64,000 nt of DNA from Saccharomonospora viridis DSM 43017 (GCF_000023865.1 NC_013159.1:1514001-1578000); one strand, 5' to 3'; shown: positions 29,384 to 38,803, counted from the first letter of the stretch. Notes: generated by a model from the sequence alone, not told the origin. Numbers and translations: made by a program.

Positions 29384-30298
29384 GTGTCGAATCCCCAGGC
29401 CAGCACCGTCGTCGAGGCACAGACCGGCACCGCGCGGGTGAAACGTGGCGTGGCGGAGGCGCTCAAAGGCGGCGTGATCATGGACGTCGTCACTCCGGAG
29501 CAGGCCAAGATCGCCGAGGACGCCGGTGCGGTCGCCGTGATGGCCCTCGAACGGGTGCCCGCCGATATCCGTGCCCAGGGTGGTGTGGCTCGCATGAGCG
29601 ATCCCGACCTCATCGAGAGCATCATGTCGGCGGTCTCGATCCCGGTCATGGCGAAGGTTCGGATCGGCCATTTCGTCGAGGCGCAGGTGTTGCAGTCGCT
29701 CGGTGTGGACTACATCGACGAGTCCGAGGTGCTCACGCCCGCCGACTACGCCCATCACATCGACAAATGGGCCTTCACCGTGCCGTTCGTGTGCGGGGCC
29801 ACGAACCTGGGAGAGGCGTTGCGTCGCATCGCCGAAGGCGCCGCGCTGATCCGCTCGAAGGGCGAGGCCGGGACGGGCGACGTGTCGAACGCGGCCACGC
29901 ACATGCGGCAGATCCGCACCGAGATCCGCCGGTTGTCGGCGCTGCCGGAGGACGAGTTGTATGTGGCGGCCAAGGAGCTGCAGGCCCCGTACGAGTTGGT
30001 CAAGGAGGTCGCCGAGACCGGCAAGTTGCCCGTGACGCTGTTCACCGCCGGGGGTATCGCCACACCCGCCGATGCGGCCATGATGATGCAGCTCGGCGCT
30101 GAAGGGGTGTTCGTCGGCTCGGGCATCTTCAAATCGGGTGACCCGGCCAAACGCGCCGAGGCCATCGTCAAGGCCACCGCGTCCTACGACGATCCCGACG
30201 TCATCGCGAAGGTGTCGCGGGGGCTTGGTGAGGCGATGGTGGGGATCAACGTCGACGACGTGCCCGTGCCGCACCGCCTTTCCGAACGCGGCTGGTGA
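29384..30298 (+). CDS. pdxS: Pyridoxal 5'-phosphate synthase lyase subunit PdxS
   Basis: A 304-residue TIM-barrel enzyme that makes PLP from ribose 5-phosphate, glyceraldehyde 3-phosphate and ammonia. The catalytic lysine context [13 protein letters not shown] and the second site [12 protein letters not shown] are intact. GTG 29384 has AAAGG 7 bases upstream. Its partner glutaminase gene pdxT, which would supply ammonia, is not found in the window; the next plus-strand genes are azlCD. PdxS can use free ammonium, or pdxT lies elsewhere. Confidence 0.96.
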   Translation: MSNPQASTVVEAQTGTARVKRGVAEALKGGVIMDVVTPEQAKIAEDAGAVAVMALERVPADIRAQGGVARMSDPDLIESIMSAVSIPVMAKVRIGHFVEAQVLQSLGVDYIDESEVLTPADYAHHIDKWAFTVPFVCGATNLGEALRRIAEGAALIRSKGEAGTGDVSNAATHMRQIRTEIRRLSALPEDELYVAAKELQAPYELVKEVAETGKLPVTLFTAGGIATPADAAMMMQLGAEGVFVGSGIFKSGDPAKRAEAIVKATASYDDPDVIAKVSRGLGEAMVGINVDDVPVPHRLSERGW

Positions 30299-30335
30299 GA
30301 ACGTCGACCGACCGTCTCAAGGAGCCGGGCTCGGG

Positions 30336-30983
30336 TCAGACGTGCTCCGAGACGAGTACGGCCATCGTGCCCGGCTCCAACGCCTTGAACACGTGTGCGA
30401 GATCGCCGGGGTAGGCGATGTAATCGCCGGGACCCAGTTCCACCGGATCGTCGAGCAGGCCCACGAGGGCGCGGCCTGCGCAGAGGACGACGTGCTCGAC
30501 GATGCCCGGCATGTGCGGGTCCGATTCCCTCGGTCGGTCGGGTTCGGCTTGAATGAGGTAGAGGTCCCGGCGGGCGCCGGGAGGACACGGTGACAGTAGC
30601 GTGGCGACGTAGTCGGCGCGTTCGGCGGAGAATCGAGGGCCCTCGCCCGCCCGCACCACCTGGACCCGCGGTTTGGCCGGTTGTACGAGCTGGCTGAACG
30701 AGACGCCGAGCGCGGTGCTCAACGCCCAGATCGTCTCGACGCTCGGGTTCCCTGAGCCTGATTCGAGTTGGGAGAGCGTCGATTTGGCGATGCCGGCCCT
30801 GCGGGCCAATTCCGCGAGTGACAGCCCCGCTTTGCGGCGTTCCCGTTGCAGCGAGGCGGCGATGGCGGCGAGTGGGGCTCCGCTCTGCAAGGGGGTGGGG
30901 CCCTCGGCAGCGGCCCGGTCGGCCCGGCTGTTGCCGGTGTTACCGGCGTTGTCAGCTTTTCCGTTGTCCCTGGTCTCCGCCAT
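30336..30983 (-). CDS. XRE family regulator with C-terminal cupin domain
   Basis: A 215-residue regulator: HTH at about residues 40-95 (LSLAELARRAGIAKSTLSQ, ESGSGNPSVETIWALS) and a cupin sensor domain in the last 90 residues (GIVEHVVLCAGRALV, LGPGDYIAYPGD). The first 35 residues are low-complexity. Genes of this type commonly stand divergent from azlCD and are thought to control them. Here the gap to azlC is 69 bases and contains CGTTCG repeats suited to binding by a dimer. Confidence 0.88.
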   Translation of the reverse strand: MAETRDNGKADNAGNTGNSRADRAAAEGPTPLQSGAPLAAIAASLQRERRKAGLSLAELARRAGIAKSTLSQLESGSGNPSVETIWALSTALGVSFSQLVQPAKPRVQVVRAGEGPRFSAERADYVATLLSPCPPGARRDLYLIQAEPDRPRESDPHMPGIVEHVVLCAGRALVGLLDDPVELGPGDYIAYPGDLAHVFKALEPGTMAVLVSEHV

Positions 30984-30985
30984 CT

Positions 30986-31024
30986 CGTTCGCTCCACAAG
31001 TCTGCTCGTTCGGCTTGACGAACG
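30986..31024. promoter_or_regulatory. Candidate operator cluster for the XRE regulator
   Basis: CGTTCG occurs at 30986-30991 and 31007-31012, 21 bases (two helical turns) apart, and the second copy is the left arm of a perfect inverted repeat CGTTCG-GCTTGA-CGAACG (31007-31024). The spacer and right arm overlap the predicted azlC -35 box. Confidence 0.5.
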
Positions 31025-31044
31025 CTTGGACGCATGTCCAGTAT
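31015..31044 (+). promoter_or_regulatory. Predicted promoter of azlCD
   Basis: TTGACG (31015-31020) and CAGTAT (31039-31044) are 18 bases apart. Transcription would begin about 7-9 bases on, at the azlC ATG (31053), implying a leaderless message. Confidence 0.45.
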
Positions 31045-31052
31045 GGAAGGCG

Positions 31053-31823
31053 ATGCGTTCGATATGGCGAACCCTAGACCGTGATCTCGCTCGGAACATC
31101 GCCTTGGTGTGTCTGGCCGACGGCATCGTCGGCCTGTCCTTCGGCGCGATCACCGTCGGTTCCGGCCTGCCGCTGTGGGCTCCCATGCTGCTGTCGGTGG
31201 TGGTCTTCGCCGGGGCCGCGCAGTTCATGTTCGTCGGCCTCGTGGCCTCCGGCGGGAACCCGATCGCGGCCGTCGTGGCCGGACTCCTCATCAACGCCCG
31301 TCACCTGCCGTTCGGGTTCGCCATCGGTGACGTGCTCGGGCGGCGTTGGCCGACCCGTCTTCTCGGTACGCACCTGATGATCGACGAGACGGTCGCTTTC
31401 GCCCTCGCGCAGCGCGATCTCACCCGACGTAAGGCCGCCTACTGGGCCTGCGGCATCGGGCTGTTCACCATGTGGAACATCGGTGTGGTCATCGGCGCGT
31501 TCCTCGGCACCGCGGTCACCGACACCGATCTGCTCGGCCTCGACGCCGCATTCCCGGCGGTCCTGCTCGCGCTCGTGTTGCCGTCGTTGCGTGATCCGGA
31601 CACGCGCCGGGCGGTACTGGTCGGAGTGGCCGTGGCGCTGGCCACCGCGCCGTTCGTTCCGGCGGGGCTTCCCGTCCTGCTCGCGTTGGTGGGCGTGTTG
31701 CTGGCGCTGCGCCGCCAAGACGCGGATGAGCCCGGCGAGCACGAGGCCACCGACGAGTCGCAGCCGGCCTCCGAGATCTCCCCGGCCCCGGACCGAGCAG
31801 GAAAGGACACGACGTCGTGCTGA
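31053..31823 (+). CDS. azlC: AzlC family branched-chain amino acid exporter large subunit
   Basis: A 256-residue membrane protein with about seven hydrophobic segments and AzlC signatures GLSFGAITVGSGLPLW, FAGAAQFMFVGL and INARHLPFGFAIG. With AzlD it exports branched-chain amino acids or analogues in other bacteria. ATG 31053 gives the usual N-terminus. A hydrophilic tail of about 35 residues follows the last helix. Its stop overlaps the azlD start. Confidence 0.9.
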   Translation: MRSIWRTLDRDLARNIALVCLADGIVGLSFGAITVGSGLPLWAPMLLSVVVFAGAAQFMFVGLVASGGNPIAAVVAGLLINARHLPFGFAIGDVLGRRWPTRLLGTHLMIDETVAFALAQRDLTRRKAAYWACGIGLFTMWNIGVVIGAFLGTAVTDTDLLGLDAAFPAVLLALVLPSLRDPDTRRAVLVGVAVALATAPFVPAGLPVLLALVGVLLALRRQDADEPGEHEATDESQPASEISPAPDRAGKDTTSC

Positions 31824-32140
31824 GTCCCGTCGGACTGATCGTGGCGGCCGTGGTACTCGGTGCGGGTACGTTCATGTTCCGTGTCGCAGGGCCGGTATTG
31901 CGTTCCCGCATCCGGTTGTCGCCCCGGGTGGAGAAGTTGTTCGCCGTGTCGGCGGTCGTGCTGCTCGCCGCGCTGGTCGCCACATCGTCGCTGCTGGAAG
32001 GGGCCGAGTTCGCGGGTTGGGCCAGGCCCGCCGGGGTCGCGGTCGGTGGAGTGCTGGCCTGGAAGAAAGCACCATTCGTCGTCGTTGTGCTCGCAGCGGG
32101 GGCGACGGCGGCCGGGCTGCGCCTGCTGGGTGTGCCCTGA
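31817..32140 (+). CDS. azlD: AzlD family branched-chain amino acid exporter small subunit
   Basis: A 107-residue protein with four short hydrophobic segments, the normal AzlD size and layout (LGAGTFMFRVAGPVL at the N-terminal side). GTG 31817 overlaps the last codons of azlC by seven bases. Forms the second subunit of the exporter. Confidence 0.87.
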   Translation: MLSPVGLIVAAVVLGAGTFMFRVAGPVLRSRIRLSPRVEKLFAVSAVVLLAALVATSSLLEGAEFAGWARPAGVAVGGVLAWKKAPFVVVVLAAGATAAGLRLLGVP

Positions 32141-32458
32141 CCGTTCGCGTCCTTGCTTTCACTACTAGTCTTGACCAGCAGTGATCGCGGGAGGATGACG
32201 CACGTGCCCGGGCAGCTGTCCGCCGAAGCGCTCGAGTGCGCGGCTTGGACGGCGTAGGTCTTACCACCTTCGCCGACCTCGCCTGGACGAGCGACAGGAC
32301 TGATGCGGGCGAAGGGGCCGATAGGATCGTGTCCGTTCGGCAGAGGAGGGTGCTCGCCACCGCGTTCCATCCGAGCTGACCGGGGACGAGCGGTCCGCTG
32401 TTTGTTCGTTCGCACCGTGTCCGAGGTCGCGTAGACGCGAAGGAGAGATGGAGGAGAG
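32141..32458. promoter_or_regulatory. Gene-free region upstream of yebC
   Basis: A TAGGAT box (32322-32327) is a plausible yebC -10 with an untranslated leader of about 125 bases that ends in GGAGGAGAG before the ATG. A 20-codon ORF at 32195-32257 abuts its own GGGAGG and is not convincing. No trace of pdxT is seen here, although this gap is close to where it stands in mycobacteria. Confidence 0.4.
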
Positions 32459-33208
32459 ATGGCCGGCCACTCCAAGTGGGCCACCACCAAACACAAGAAG
32501 GCCGCCCTCGACGCCAAGCGTGGCAAGCTGTTCGCGAAACTTGTCAAGAACATCGAGGTCGCCGCGCGAACCGGCGGGGGCGACCCCGATGGCAACCCCA
32601 CCCTGTACGACGCCATCCAGAAGGCGAAGAAGAACTCCGTCCCTCAGGACAACATCGAGCGTGCGCGCAAGCGTGGTGCCGGTGAGGAAGCCGGTGGTGC
32701 GGACTGGCAGAACATCATGTACGAGGGGTACGCGCCGGGTGGGGTCGCGGTGCTCATCGAGTGCCTGACCGACAACAAGAACCGGGCGGCGTCCGAGGTC
32801 CGCACCGCGCTGACGCGGAACGGCGGTTCGTTGGCCGACCCCGGCTCGGTGTCCTATCTGTTCAACCGCAAGGGCGTCGTCATCATGCCCAAGAACGGTG
32901 TGTCCGAGGACGACGTGCTGATGGCCGTGCTCGACGCGGGTGCCGAGGAGGTCAACGACCTCGGGGAGAACTACGAGATCATCTCCGAGGCCGGTGACAT
33001 GGTGGCCGTCCGTACCGCGTTGCAGGAAGCGGGCTACGACTACGAGTCGGCGGAGGCGAGCTTCCTGCCCTCGGTGCACGTGCCGCTCGACGCCGAGACC
33101 GCTCGGAAGGTCTTCCGGCTGATCGAGGCGCTCGAGGACTGCGACGACGTCCAGAACGTGTACTCGAACTTCGACGTCAGCGACGAGGTGCTGGCCGAGG
33201 TCGGCTGA
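32459..33208 (+). CDS. yebC: YebC/PmpR family protein
   Basis: A 249-residue YebC-family protein, first described as a transcriptional regulator and, in some bacteria, shown to relieve ribosome stalling at proline-rich sequences. The N-terminus [20 protein letters not shown] and the NNNRAA-type [11 protein letters not shown] stretch are diagnostic. Standing immediately before ruvC (here one gene away) is its usual place. Confidence 0.95.
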   Translation: MAGHSKWATTKHKKAALDAKRGKLFAKLVKNIEVAARTGGGDPDGNPTLYDAIQKAKKNSVPQDNIERARKRGAGEEAGGADWQNIMYEGYAPGGVAVLIECLTDNKNRAASEVRTALTRNGGSLADPGSVSYLFNRKGVVIMPKNGVSEDDVLMAVLDAGAEEVNDLGENYEIISEAGDMVAVRTALQEAGYDYESAEASFLPSVHVPLDAETARKVFRLIEALEDCDDVQNVYSNFDVSDEVLAEVG

Positions 33209-33222
33209 ATCGGCGGAGCAGC

Positions 33223-33261
33223 GGAGGCGCGACGTCCGACGACATGCGACGTCGCGCCTCC
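33223..33261 (+). terminator. Terminator after yebC
   Basis: Perfect 14-base arms GGAGGCGCGACGTC (33223-33236) and its reverse complement (33248-33261) with an 11-base loop, 15 bases after the stop codon. No T-run. Confidence 0.8.
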
Positions 33262-33297
33262 CCCGTTGGTGTGAGTCGATGCGGCACAATATCCGCT

Positions 33298-33828
33298 GTG
33301 ACTGCGGAGACAGCCACCGACAACGGCCACGAACTCGATTCCGACCAGCGACTCCGGGAATGGATCGTCGAGCAGGCCGAGAAACGCGGTAACGCGGTGG
33401 TCTCGGTTCCGACCGACGAGCACGGCGCGGGATATGCCTTCACCGTGTGCGCGTGGGTCATGCACGGGGTGCCGGAGGCGGTCGTCATCGGCCTTCCCGC
33501 CGAGATGGCGACGGTACTGCTGGACGCCTATGTGGACCGCGCGGCGACGGGTGAGCGGTTCCAGTACGGGGTGTGTTACGACGACTTCTTCGAGGGCGTC
33601 CCCGTGACGTTCGAGAAAGTGGCCCCGGGCCACTACCCGGAATTCTTCGGTAGCGCGTTCCTCGTCTACCCGGAGGGGGATTTCCCCGCCGTGCAGATCA
33701 TCGTGCCGACGCCGGACGGGTTCTGGCCGTGGAGCGAGGGGGCCCCGGAGGGGTTCGCGCAGTGGCAGCCCGTGCTGACCGTCAGTGGTGCGCCGGAGAG
33801 CTGGACGCCGGGCGTCGACGGTCCCTGA
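33298..33828 (+). CDS. DUF4262 domain protein
   Basis: A 176-residue soluble protein matching the DUF4262 pattern: YAFTVCAWVMHGVPEAVVIGLP, then GVCYDDFFEGVPVTFEKV and the aromatic C-terminal YPEGDFPAVQIIVPTPDGFWPW (each quoted in part). GTG 33298 begins just after the yebC terminator, so it has its own promoter. Function of the family is unknown; the gene is not part of the conserved yebC-ruv order and may be an insertion. Confidence 0.7.
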   Translation: MTAETATDNGHELDSDQRLREWIVEQAEKRGNAVVSVPTDEHGAGYAFTVCAWVMHGVPEAVVIGLPAEMATVLLDAYVDRAATGERFQYGVCYDDFFEGVPVTFEKVAPGHYPEFFGSAFLVYPEGDFPAVQIIVPTPDGFWPWSEGAPEGFAQWQPVLTVSGAPESWTPGVDGP

Positions 33829-34008
33829 GCGTCTTCAAGCGCGCCAGTCCGGTCGCCTCGTTCGTGTCGGCGTGACTTCGTAGCCCGTGCGTGTGCCCGT
33901 GGGTCCGGCCCGACCGTTCCCGGTCGACTCGGCGTGTTTCGGCCGGGGTGCGTAGGGCAGCGGTAGCCTTCCATATCGAACTGGTGTTCGCGGGAAAGGA
34001 CTGGCTTC

Positions 34009-34599
34009 GTGCGTGTGCTGGGTGTGGACCCCGGGCTGACCCGATGCGGCCTCGGTGTCGTGGACGGAGGGGTCGGGCGGTCGATCACGGGCGTAGCCGT
34101 GGACGTGGTGCGCACGCCGGTCGAGGCCGAGGTGGCGCAGCGGTTGTTGCGGATCGGCGATGCGGTGGAGGAATGGCTCGACACCTATCGTCCCGACGTG
34201 GTGGCCGTCGAACGGGTCTTCAGTCAGCACAACGTCCGGACCGTGATGGGAACCGCGCAGGCGGGGGGAGTGGTCGCCCTGTGCGCGGCGCGGCGAGGTC
34301 TTCCGGTCGCGTTCCACACGCCCAGTGAGGTGAAGGCCGCCGTCACCGGGTCGGGCCGTGCCGACAAGGCGCAGGTGACCGCGATGGTGACCCGGTTGTT
34401 GGGCTTGTCGAAGAAGCCCAGTCCGGCCGATGCCGCCGATGCGCTCGCTCTCGCGATCTGTCACCTGTGGAGGGCGCCCATGCGGGCGCGGCTGGCGGAG
34501 GCCGAGGCGAAGGCGGCGGAGCTGGCCCGGGCGCACAAGGCGCGGTTGGCCGCAGCGGCCCGCCAGACGCGCACAGGTCGGACGGGAGCGACATCGTGA
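34009..34599 (+). CDS. ruvC: Crossover junction endodeoxyribonuclease RuvC
   Basis: A 196-residue Holliday-junction resolvase. All four acidic catalytic residues are visible: D7 (VDPGLT), E68 (VERVF), D141 and D144 (DAADALALA). The C-terminal 35 residues are a basic alanine-rich extension. GTG start with AAAGGA upstream; the stop overlaps ruvA as GTGA. Confidence 0.96.
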   Translation: MRVLGVDPGLTRCGLGVVDGGVGRSITGVAVDVVRTPVEAEVAQRLLRIGDAVEEWLDTYRPDVVAVERVFSQHNVRTVMGTAQAGGVVALCAARRGLPVAFHTPSEVKAAVTGSGRADKAQVTAMVTRLLGLSKKPSPADAADALALAICHLWRAPMRARLAEAEAKAAELARAHKARLAAAARQTRTGRTGATS

Positions 34600-35195
34600 T
34601 TTCCTCGATACGGGGAGAAGTGTTGGCGGTCGGGCTCGATCACGCGGTGATCGAGGTCGGTGGCGTGGGGTTCACCGTGCAGGCGACCCCGACGACGCTC
34701 GGGACTCTGCGTCGAGGGACCGAGGCCCGGCTGTACACGACGTTGATGGTGCGGGAGGACTCGCTGACGCTGTTCGGCTTCGCCGACGTCGAATCGCGGG
34801 AGCTGTTCGGCTTGCTCCAGACGGTTTCCGGTATCGGGCCGCGGTTGGCCATGGCCGCGTTGGCGGTCCTGGAACCGGAGAAGCTGCGTCGCGCGTTGGC
34901 CGACGGTGACATCACCACGCTCACCCAGGTGCCCGGGATCGGGCGTAAGGGCGCTGAACGGTTGATCATCGAGCTGCGGGACAAGGTGTCCGCGCCCATG
35001 GGCGGGGAACCCGCGCCCGACGAGGGGACGACCGTGGGGAGCGCCGTGCGGGCTGATGTCGTGGCAGCCCTCGTCGGACTGGGCTTCTCGGCGAAGCAGG
35101 CGGAGCAGGCCGTCGACAAGGTGAGCGGTGAGGTGCCCAACGACACGTCCCAGGTGTTGCGCGCGGCACTGGCGACGCTCGGCAAGAAGAAGTGA
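34596..35195 (+). CDS. ruvA: Holliday junction branch migration protein RuvA
   Basis: A 199-residue protein with OB-fold N-terminus ([20 protein letters not shown]), two HhH motifs (VSGIGPRLA and [12 protein letters not shown]) and the C-terminal UBA-like domain III ([16 protein letters not shown]). Tetramers hold the four-way junction and load RuvB. Overlaps both neighbours. Confidence 0.96.
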   Translation: MISSIRGEVLAVGLDHAVIEVGGVGFTVQATPTTLGTLRRGTEARLYTTLMVREDSLTLFGFADVESRELFGLLQTVSGIGPRLAMAALAVLEPEKLRRALADGDITTLTQVPGIGRKGAERLIIELRDKVSAPMGGEPAPDEGTTVGSAVRADVVAALVGLGFSAKQAEQAVDKVSGEVPNDTSQVLRAALATLGKKK

Positions 35196-36316
35196 GGCGG
35201 CGGATCGACGTGCACGACGGTGACAGGGCTGACACAGCGGACATGACCGACTTCGACCGAGGTACCGGATGGGGCCGGGACGAGGCCCCGTTGTCGGCGG
35301 TGGCGCACACCGGCGAACGGGAGGTCGAGACGACGCTGCGCCCGCGCACGCTGGACTCCTTCGTAGGGCAGCCGAGGGTGCGGGAACAGTTGCAACTGGT
35401 GTTGGAGAGCGCGCGGAAACGCGGTGTTCCGCCTGACCACGTGTTGCTGTCCGGACCTCCCGGGCTCGGCAAGACGAGCCTGGCCATGATCATCGCGGCC
35501 GAGTTGGACACGTCCATCCGCATCACGTCGGGGCCCGCGCTGGAAAAGGCGGGCGATCTGGCCGCGATGCTGTCGAACCTCGCCGAGGGCGATGTGCTGT
35601 TCATCGACGAGATCCACCGGATCGCCCGCCCCGCCGAGGAGATGCTCTACCTCGCGATGGAGGACTTCCGCGTGGACGTGGTGGTCGGGAAGGGGCCGGG
35701 TGCCACGAGCATTCCGCTGGAGATCCCCCCGTTCACCCTCGTCGGCGCGACGACACGGTCGGGCGCGCTGACCGGCCCGTTGCGGGACCGGTTCGGTTTC
35801 ACGGGGCAGATGGAGTTCTACACCCCCGAGGAACTGGAGCAGGTGCTGAAGCGGTCGGCCTCGATCCTCGGCATCGCCATCGACGACGAGGGGCGGGCGG
35901 AGATCGCGCGTCGTTCGCGGGGGACACCGCGGATCGCCAATCGGCTGTTGCGCCGGGTTCGCGATTACGCTGAGGTGCGTGCCGACGGAGTGGCGACCCT
36001 GCCGGTGGTCCGGGCGGCGTTGCAGGTCTACGACGTGGACGAACTGGGCCTCGATCGGCTCGACAGGGCGGTGCTGGATGCACTCGTACGCTCTTTCAAC
36101 GGGGGTCCTGTCGGTGTGTCGACCCTCGCGGTGGCCGTGGGTGAGGAGCCCACTACGGTTGAAGAGGTGTGTGAGCCATATCTCGTTCGTGCGGGTATGC
36201 TCGCGCGGACGCCGCGTGGCCGTGTCGCCACGGCGTTGGCGTGGGAGCACCTCGGACTGCAACCGCCGCCCGAGGTGGGAAGGCTTGACGCTGCGACGCC
36301 TTCCCTGTTCGACTGA
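35192..36316 (+). CDS. ruvB: Holliday junction branch migration helicase RuvB
   Basis: A 374-residue AAA+ motor. Walker A is GPPGLGKT (88-95), Walker B LFIDEIHR, sensor 1 GATTRSG, and arginine finger region RDRFG are in place. The C-terminal winged helix ends in ATPSLFD. GTG 35192 couples it to ruvA; ATG 35243 is an alternative that would remove 17 poorly conserved residues. Confidence 0.96.
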   Translation: MRRRIDVHDGDRADTADMTDFDRGTGWGRDEAPLSAVAHTGEREVETTLRPRTLDSFVGQPRVREQLQLVLESARKRGVPPDHVLLSGPPGLGKTSLAMIIAAELDTSIRITSGPALEKAGDLAAMLSNLAEGDVLFIDEIHRIARPAEEMLYLAMEDFRVDVVVGKGPGATSIPLEIPPFTLVGATTRSGALTGPLRDRFGFTGQMEFYTPEELEQVLKRSASILGIAIDDEGRAEIARRSRGTPRIANRLLRRVRDYAEVRADGVATLPVVRAALQVYDVDELGLDRLDRAVLDALVRSFNGGPVGVSTLAVAVGEEPTTVEEVCEPYLVRAGMLARTPRGRVATALAWEHLGLQPPPEVGRLDAATPSLFD

Positions 36317-36445
36317 GAGGATCGCCAAGGTGTGCGCCACCGGCGCTCGATTCGTCGACAGCACCTGGCACACTCGAAAAAGAGCACAATCTGACACAAC
36401 TCGGACGTCACGCTCCGCCAGGCGGCGTGGCGCGAATGGAGAACC

Positions 36446-36823
36446 ATGGACGGCCTTATCCTGCCGCTGCTGTTGATGCTCATTGTCGCGCTGCCGCTCA
36501 TCCTGAGCACGCGCAAGCAGAAAAAGCTCATGGCCGAGCAGCAGGAGATGCAGAACAGTCTGACCGAGGGCGATCGCGTGATGACGACGTCCGGTCTGTA
36601 CGCGACGGTCGCGGACGCGAGCGACGACACCACCATCGATCTGGAGATCGCCGAGGGCGTGGTGACGACCTGGCTGCGTCAGGCCGTGCGTGAACGGGTC
36701 CACCCGGCGGACGCGGACGACAACGACGTGGAGGCGTTGTCGGATCCGGAGTCGGATTCGGACACCGCCGAGCAGACCACGAGCGCGCAGGTCGCGCCCC
36801 CGTTGGAGCACGGCAAGAAATAA
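36446..36823 (+). CDS. yajC: Preprotein translocase subunit YajC
   Basis: A 125-residue protein: a hydrophobic N-terminal anchor (LILPLLLMLIVALPLIL), then the YajC core (MAEQQEMQNSLTEGDRVMTTSGLYATV) and an acidic, disordered C-terminus. It binds the SecDF complex that assists Sec export. A strong hairpin lies between it and secD. Confidence 0.92.
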   Translation: MDGLILPLLLMLIVALPLILSTRKQKKLMAEQQEMQNSLTEGDRVMTTSGLYATVADASDDTTIDLEIAEGVVTTWLRQAVRERVHPADADDNDVEALSDPESDSDTAEQTTSAQVAPPLEHGKK

Positions 36824-36842
36824 CCGACGCGTGCGACCGTAT

Positions 36843-36859
36843 CGATGTTGAAAACATCG
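36843..36859. repeat. Short inverted repeat after yajC
   Basis: CGATGTT-GAA-AACATCG is a perfect 7-base inverted repeat 20 bases after the yajC stop. It could be a protein-binding site or part of the yajC 3' end. Confidence 0.45.
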
Positions 36860-36880
36860 GTGCGGGTCATCTGTTGCGTT

Positions 36881-36914
36881 CGCCCAGCGCCGAGTAAGGT
36901 CTCGGTGCTGGGCG
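36881..36914 (+). terminator. Strong hairpin between yajC and secD
   Basis: Fourteen-base arms (36881-36894 CGCCCAGCGCCGAG; 36901-36914 CTCGGTGCTGGGCG) pair with one G:U, loop TAAGGT. It may end the yajC transcript or attenuate read-through into secDF, which begins 77 bases later. Confidence 0.7.
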
Positions 36915-36990
36915 CGTTCGTTACCCCTCGGTAAGTGATTCCGCCTGCTGACCTTTAGTCGTCGATTGAATTCGAGGAGAGCGACCGACC

Positions 36991-38802
36991 GTGGCACCTC
37001 CGGCCGGGCAGATCCGCCCGGGACGCTACTTCGCGTTTTTCGTCGTGATCGTTGCCGCGCTGTATTCGCTGGTGTTCTTCACCGGCGACGGCAGCCCAAC
37101 GCCGAAGCTCGGGATCGACCTCAAGGGTGGTACGCGGGTCACCTTGACCGCGCGGACCCCTGATGGTTCGGAGCCGTCCCGTGAGCAGCTCCAGCAGGCA
37201 CGGCAGATCATCGAGAATCGGGTGAACGGCATCGGGGTCAGCGGTGCCGAGGTGTTGCTCGACGGCAACAACGTCGTCATCACGGTTCCCGGTGATCAGG
37301 GTGAGCAGGCGAAGACGCTCGGCCAGACGGCCAAACTCGGTTTCCGGCAGGTGCTCGCGGCGGTGCCCGCGGCCGGCCCGGCTCAGCAGCCCGAGTCCGG
37401 TGCGGGCTCCGGTGAGGACTCGGACGGTGAGGACGGTCAAGGTAGCGAGAGCGGCGAGGACGGCAAGGACACAGAACAGGGCTCGGCCGACGAGGACGGT
37501 GCGGCCGATGAGGATTCCGACGCCGACTCCGCCGACTCCGGTGACACGCAGGGCGGGGGGAGCACCCCACCGGGTTCGGCGCCCACGCAGCAGTCCGACG
37601 AGTCCGATCGGGACGATGACGACGGCGACCGGGACGGCCGGACGGAGCAGGAGAAGGCCGCCGAGCAGATCCAGGAGGCCAAGAAGTGGCGGCAGGACCC
37701 GGCGCTGCTGCCCACCGGTCCGGAGGATCAGGCCGAGGCGCAGCAGCTGCAACAGCAGGCTCTGGCGCGGCTGACCTGTGACCCCGACACACTCGATCCG
37801 CTGGCGGGTAACGACGATCCGAATCTGCCGTTGGTCACGTGCAACCAGGACGGCACCGAGAAGTACGTCCTGTCGCCGGTGTTCCTCGAAGGTACCAGCA
37901 TCAGCAACGCCTCGGCCGTCTACGACACCCAGGGCGGCGGCTGGGTGGTCAACCTGTCGTTCGACTCGGAGGGCGCCGACACGTGGGCCGACTTCACCGC
38001 CCAGAACATCGGCGAGCGGGCCGCTTTCGTGCTCGACACCGAGGTGGTGTCGGCGCCGTCGATCAACGAGGCCATCGCCGGTGGTGACACCCGGATCAGT
38101 GGACAGTTCACCCAGAGCGAGGCGCAGAACCTCGCCGACGTCTTGAAGTACGGTTCGCTGCCACTGTCGTTCGAGTCCTCCGACGCCACCACCGTCTCGG
38201 CGACGCTGGGTATGGCGACGTTGAAGGCGGGGCTCATCGCGGGAGCGATCGGACTCGCGCTGGTGTTCGTCTACTGCCTGCTCTACTACCGCATCCTGGG
38301 TGTGTTGACGGTGCTGTCCCTGGCCCTGTCCGCACTGATCGTCTACGCGGTGCTGGTGTTGCTGGGCCGGTGGATCGACTACACCCTCGACATCGCGGGC
38401 GTGGTCGGATTCATCGTCGCCGTCGGTGTCACCGCCGACTCGTTCGTCGTCTACTTCGAACGGATCAAGGACGAGATGCGGGAAGGCCGTACGTTCCGTT
38501 CGGCCGTGCCGAGGGGCTGGGTGAAGGCCCGGCGCACCATCCTCGCCTCGGACGCCATCATGTTCCTCGCCGCCGGTGTGCTCTACGTGCTGGCGGTGGG
38601 TGAGGTGAAGGGCTTCGCCTTCACCCTGGGCATGTCCACAGTGCTCGACCTGATCGTGGTGTTCCTGGTGACACACCCGCTGGTCGTGGTGGTGTCCCGG
38701 TCGAAGAAGTTGTCGAGTCCCAGGCTTTCCGGCCTCGGCGCGGTGCAACGCATCGGGGACAGTCGCAGAGCCGCCGTCCGCGCGGCCGTGAAGGAGGCGT
38801 GA
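36991..38802 (+). CDS. secD: Protein translocase subunit SecD
   Basis: A 603-residue subunit of the proton-driven SecDF motor that pulls proteins through the Sec channel. TM1 is at about residues 13-33; IDLKGGTRVTL starts the large external domain; five further TM segments occupy about 405-570 with VGVTADSFVVYFERIKDE. Unusual is a roughly 85-residue Asp/Glu/Ser/Gly-rich insertion (about 132-220) in the external domain before EAKKWRQDPALL. GTG start, GAGGAG at 11 bases. Confidence 0.94.
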   Translation: MAPPAGQIRPGRYFAFFVVIVAALYSLVFFTGDGSPTPKLGIDLKGGTRVTLTARTPDGSEPSREQLQQARQIIENRVNGIGVSGAEVLLDGNNVVITVPGDQGEQAKTLGQTAKLGFRQVLAAVPAAGPAQQPESGAGSGEDSDGEDGQGSESGEDGKDTEQGSADEDGAADEDSDADSADSGDTQGGGSTPPGSAPTQQSDESDRDDDDGDRDGRTEQEKAAEQIQEAKKWRQDPALLPTGPEDQAEAQQLQQQALARLTCDPDTLDPLAGNDDPNLPLVTCNQDGTEKYVLSPVFLEGTSISNASAVYDTQGGGWVVNLSFDSEGADTWADFTAQNIGERAAFVLDTEVVSAPSINEAIAGGDTRISGQFTQSEAQNLADVLKYGSLPLSFESSDATTVSATLGMATLKAGLIAGAIGLALVFVYCLLYYRILGVLTVLSLALSALIVYAVLVLLGRWIDYTLDIAGVVGFIVAVGVTADSFVVYFERIKDEMREGRTFRSAVPRGWVKARRTILASDAIMFLAAGVLYVLAVGEVKGFAFTLGMSTVLDLIVVFLVTHPLVVVVSRSKKLSSPRLSGLGAVQRIGDSRRAAVRAAVKEA

Positions 38803-38803
38803 C

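Noticed and set aside
32195-32257. A 20-codon ORF upstream of yebC, considered as a leader peptide
   Set aside because: The GGGAGG is directly against the ATG, leaving no spacing, and the peptide has no run of a regulatory amino acid.
34640-36997. A 785-codon minus-strand frame opposite ruvA, ruvB and yajC
   Set aside because: Antisense shadow of conserved genes; low-complexity basic sequence without a plausible start site or motif.
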